A stretch of DNA of 64,000 nucleotides, taken from Theobroma cacao (Eukaryota; Streptophyta; Magnoliopsida; Malvales; Malvaceae). The position numbers and the translations under genes are program-made. Of the stretch, positions 60,831-64,000 are shown piece after piece (the stretch's first letter is position 1; every line of letters begins with the position of its first letter). The stretch lies in NCBI RefSeq assembly GCF_000208745.1, contig NC_030859.1, positions 18,382,620 through 18,446,619 of the forward strand, written 5' to 3'. Below the pieces are notes generated by a model. That model made no database searches. It was not told where the DNA came from and was given only the letters and a program-made list of their open reading frames with translations.

Positions 60831-62277
60831 CATTCTTTACAAAATCATGGTAGATTTCAAAAGGATAATTTTCCTTTAAGAAATAAGTAGTCTAAATAAA
60901 ACATAACCTCATGATACAATACAGAGCTTGATGATAAGACATTTTAACTGTGGACAAAAGGAGAAACCCAAATACTATGAAATTACGTATTTTTTAGATG
61001 GAGTGAAAATTCTTTGGTTGAATGAAATTATTGACACTTGTTTTCCACAATTAATTAATTAGTAGGTTAGCTTACTAGTTTATGCCGAGAAAAAATTATA
61101 CTAGAACTTGGAGATAACCTTGTTCTAACTTTCCAAATTAATAGATATAAACATTTTGAATATACTATTTGGTCATCAATCACAAATATAACTGCACTTA
61201 CAACGAATATAAGCAATGACAACAATGTAAATAGTTCATTCAAATTTTATAGATAATTATTCATCAATCATGTGATTAATATAATAATTAAGTACAACAA
61301 AAAAAATAATATAACAAGTAACTTTATTTTTAATAGAATACTTAAATGATTAAAATTGAATACTTTAGATTGAAAATCTCGAGTTCCAATATTAAAATAA
61401 TATGATAAAATTTATGGAAAGAAACATAAATACCTTCCATTATATAATAAAAGTCATAAATACAAAAGTACTTTTACAATGCCTACAGTGATGAAATTGT
61501 TTTACTTCACATTGCATCGTAATCACATTGACAAATAATATATTATTATTCTCAAGCTTCACCAACAGTGCATTGGTCTTTAGCCGTAGCAACAAAGGGC
61601 AGCCAACGTAATTGGTCGTTCCAGCGTCAATTTGGTGCCCAAGAAATCATACTTTATTCTGTCTAAAGCCACTGAGAGCAACGATATTCTCTTAGGTGTT
61701 GCTGGAGACAAATGAAGGAAAAAATTACAAAAATGTTGAAACTTTTAAAATTAAAATGTTATTATTTTTACTGAAAAGTAAAATGGTTCTTTTTTTCAAG
61801 AAACAAATATATATTACAATTTTTGTAATTAAAATGCTATTTTTCCCCCAAACAATTCATGTTTACGATATTATTTACTTTCAGGGAAAGAATAAATGGT
61901 TTTATTTATTATAAGAAGCTAAAAAAATTGTTGCAACTTTTATAATTTATTATTAAAACTATTTTGAGACAATTTAAAATAATTGATCCTTTTGAAAACC
62001 TTCTTTCTTTTGCTAAAAGATCGATGCTAAATCCTAACTAATAATTTCCCTCTACAATGTGAGAAAGATCATTATTTTTTACCCATAGACCAATTGATAT
62101 TCCCAATGACCAAATTCGTGAACTGATTAACCTTTCGAAGTGTTTTTTGAGTCCTTAAATATTTTAGCACAAATTGAAGAGAAATATATAGTTTATGTAG
62201 GAAGAAAAAGTGAACTGACAAGCAAATACACGTACCTAATAGTATTATATATCCTCAACCTCCAGAGTCTTAGCACC
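60831..62277. other. Spacer downstream of kinase fragment C
   Basis: AT-rich with no gene seen. Bases 62035-62115 (CCAATTGATATTC region) resemble the 3' flanks of kinases A (about 28030-28060) and B (about 38770-38820), so this is the 3' flank of a third family member. Confidence 0.5.
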
Positions 62278-62444
62278 TCAGCCTGAAACTCCGTCACCAA
62301 ACAACTCTCCCAACTCTATCGTTGAGAAAGGCTTGGGCAATTGAGGCGATGGACGGGTAAAGGCTTGAGCAACCTGTCCCATGGTTGGCCGAAATTTGGG
62401 GTTGCCATTCAAGCATGCAAATGCTAGTTTTGTAGCAGAGACAA
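62278..62444 (-). pseudogene. 3' end of a third MIK2-like receptor kinase (C), interrupted
   Basis: The minus strand reads [20 protein letters not shown], then [17 protein letters not shown] and ELGELFGDGVSG with a TGA at 62280-62278. It is closely similar to the ends of copies A and B and open throughout. It stops abruptly at 62445, where an LTR-like sequence starting TGTAATGACCC begins. Whether the remainder of the gene survives beyond that element lies outside the window. Confidence 0.85.
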
Positions 62445-63950
62445 TGTAATGACCCTTCTTCGATCGCTATTAGCGTCCGAGACTTCCAAAAGATCTCACC
62501 AAGTCCCGAACAAGCTTGAAAGAAATTTCTCAATAACTCATTGTACACTTTTACTAAACCGTATTAATGTTTGAACCATATATATTTATAACATGAATTC
62601 AACAATAAGCATAGTCATTAAATTATAACTTTAAGTCATGACATCACAATTAAATACATTGAGTTCAAAAATCTCAAATTTTCGTTTATATCAAAACTAA
62701 TATTTGTTTACATGGTAAAATTAGAGTACTACAACTCAACCTCCAACAGTGGAGCGACTCAGGATAAAATGCTATGAGATGCCTTTACCTATCCACGATA
62801 GACCGTATGTGCTGATGATTACACGCTAGGTCGATCTCTATCTGCAAAAAGGGAAAAAAATTGTGTGAAGCTCACAGACTCAGTAATCATCGACTCCATG
62901 AGTAGGACGTAGATGAGAAACAAGCAAACAACAAATCAGTTGAATATAAAAATGCAAGATTATAAAAATAATTTATTTCAAACGAGGGTTTGTGCCTTAT
63001 GTGAAATACTGAGAATTTCTTATGCATTATAATTGTTCAAGTAATAAATCAACCAAGGTAGATAAAAATTTTCACTCCAAAACAGATCCATCACCTTATT
63101 CAAGTCAATCATTTGAAATATTGATTTAAAACAATTTTACATAAAAGAATTTTGTCGTCGAAATCAATTGACATTTTACTCCAATCAAATCAATAAATTC
63201 GGACATGCTCCCATGAAATCGAATGTTAATCAAATTTATATGTAAATCACAAATTGCCTCGTACTCGAGGAGTTAAAATTCATTTCATCGTAAAAATAGG
63301 GGAGCTGCGAAAAACCGTTTAATTCTGTTTTCACCATGCAAAGAAATATGATTTTGAAAACCCAAAGATGCCACTCTCGAGTAAGGAATGAAAATAAACT
63401 CGTGGTCTCGCTACCACGTAATAACATCCGAGAGCATCGCTACCACCGGATTCTCATATGCCATGGCGATCTCAACGATGTTGGCCGACATCGGAGATAT
63501 CAGGCAATCGTAACCGCGTAAATCACTGGTGGCCTAGCCACGCACATAAATCACAGGTCGTGGCCCCCGCCACGCCTAACAACCCGTCGATGACTCGAAG
63601 GTTCTCTAGCTAGAGCTTACTTGTGCACGAGGGTCACACTTAACCGAAGTGACAGCCGACCTACTCTCGAATCTCTTGGTTTAGTAAAACCATTTAAAAG
63701 TCTAAATCGGGTTTTCAAAGAATCGTTTCAAATCATTTTCGAAATACCGACCGCCTTATCAAGATAAAACTCTCTTTTCATAAAATTGTATACAGCAAAC
63801 TTTTGCATGCGATTCTCATTTCAAAATGGCATGGTGAATATGTAATTAAATTCCATAAATGCACACCATACAAATATAAGGCACATTTTTCTTTGATATA
63901 AATAGTCTTGAAAGGCTTGTTTCTCGAGTTAAAACACTTTACGTATAAGT

Positions 63951-63998
<48 letters not shown>

Positions 63999-64000
63999 CT
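62445..64000. mobile_element. LTR-like element inserted in kinase C (incomplete)
   Basis: A sharp break from kinase coding at 62444/62445, a TG start (TGTAATGACCC), no coding, a CG-rich stretch at about 63330-63660, and a start resembling the LARD LTR (TGTCACGACC) suggest a long LTR. The other end and the target duplication (expected to resemble GACAA at 62440-62444) are beyond the window, so the class is inferred. Confidence 0.55.
63951..63997. repeat. (AT)n microsatellite at the window end
   Basis: More than 20 AT units. Confidence 0.95.

Overview
This is nuclear DNA of a flowering plant, almost certainly a eudicot. It is AT-rich, has many GT-AG introns, and its three recognisable host gene families are plant-specific or plant-expanded. 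The species cannot be fixed from sequence alone; a Malvales-like genome is only a guess. About half of the window is transposable elements or their remains, several of them nested.

Region 1 (1-23 kb, + strand) holds the last 17 exons of an unc-13 homolog/MUN-domain gene of the PATROL1 type. Its two largest introns were enlarged by retrotransposons lying antisense to the gene. The first (about 2.5-6.9 kb) is a decayed Copia element that itself carries a Tourist-like MITE. The second (10391-16762) is a full-length, young Gypsy chromovirus with 99% identical LTRs and a perfect 5-bp target duplication. Its pol carries a 1-kb internal duplication that joins at the only N of the window, which looks like an assembly fault.

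Region 2 (24-42 kb) is a segmental duplication. Unit A (25.5-31.6 kb) and unit B (36.8-42.3 kb) have the same order: an RNA polymerase IV/V subunit 7 gene (NRPD7/NRPE7-like, + strand), a receptor-kinase exon fragment, and a complete MIK2-like leucine-rich-repeat receptor kinase (- strand). Unit B starts inside the 5' intron of the NRPD7 gene, directly against an Athila/Tat-type Gypsy fragment, so copy B has lost the original promoter and 5' UTR exon.

Region 3 (42-64 kb) is repeat-dominated. A second duplicated block (43.15-45.2 kb and 57.2-60.8 kb) flanks a 5'-truncated LINE (about 45.45-57.08 kb). That LINE was split by a 9.6-kb LTR element (46429-55987) with 2.7-3.2 kb LTRs and an almost non-coding interior, which is a LARD-type non-autonomous element. 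A second LINE (58475-59917) has a 13-bp target duplication, and the matching empty site survives in the sister block. At 62.28-62.44 kb lies the 3' tip of a third MIK2-like kinase, cut by another LTR element that runs off the window.

Functionally the host genes are unrelated: vesicle tethering/plasma-membrane proton-pump delivery, siRNA-directed DNA methylation, and cell-surface signalling. They are linked only by position and by duplication of the last two as one block.
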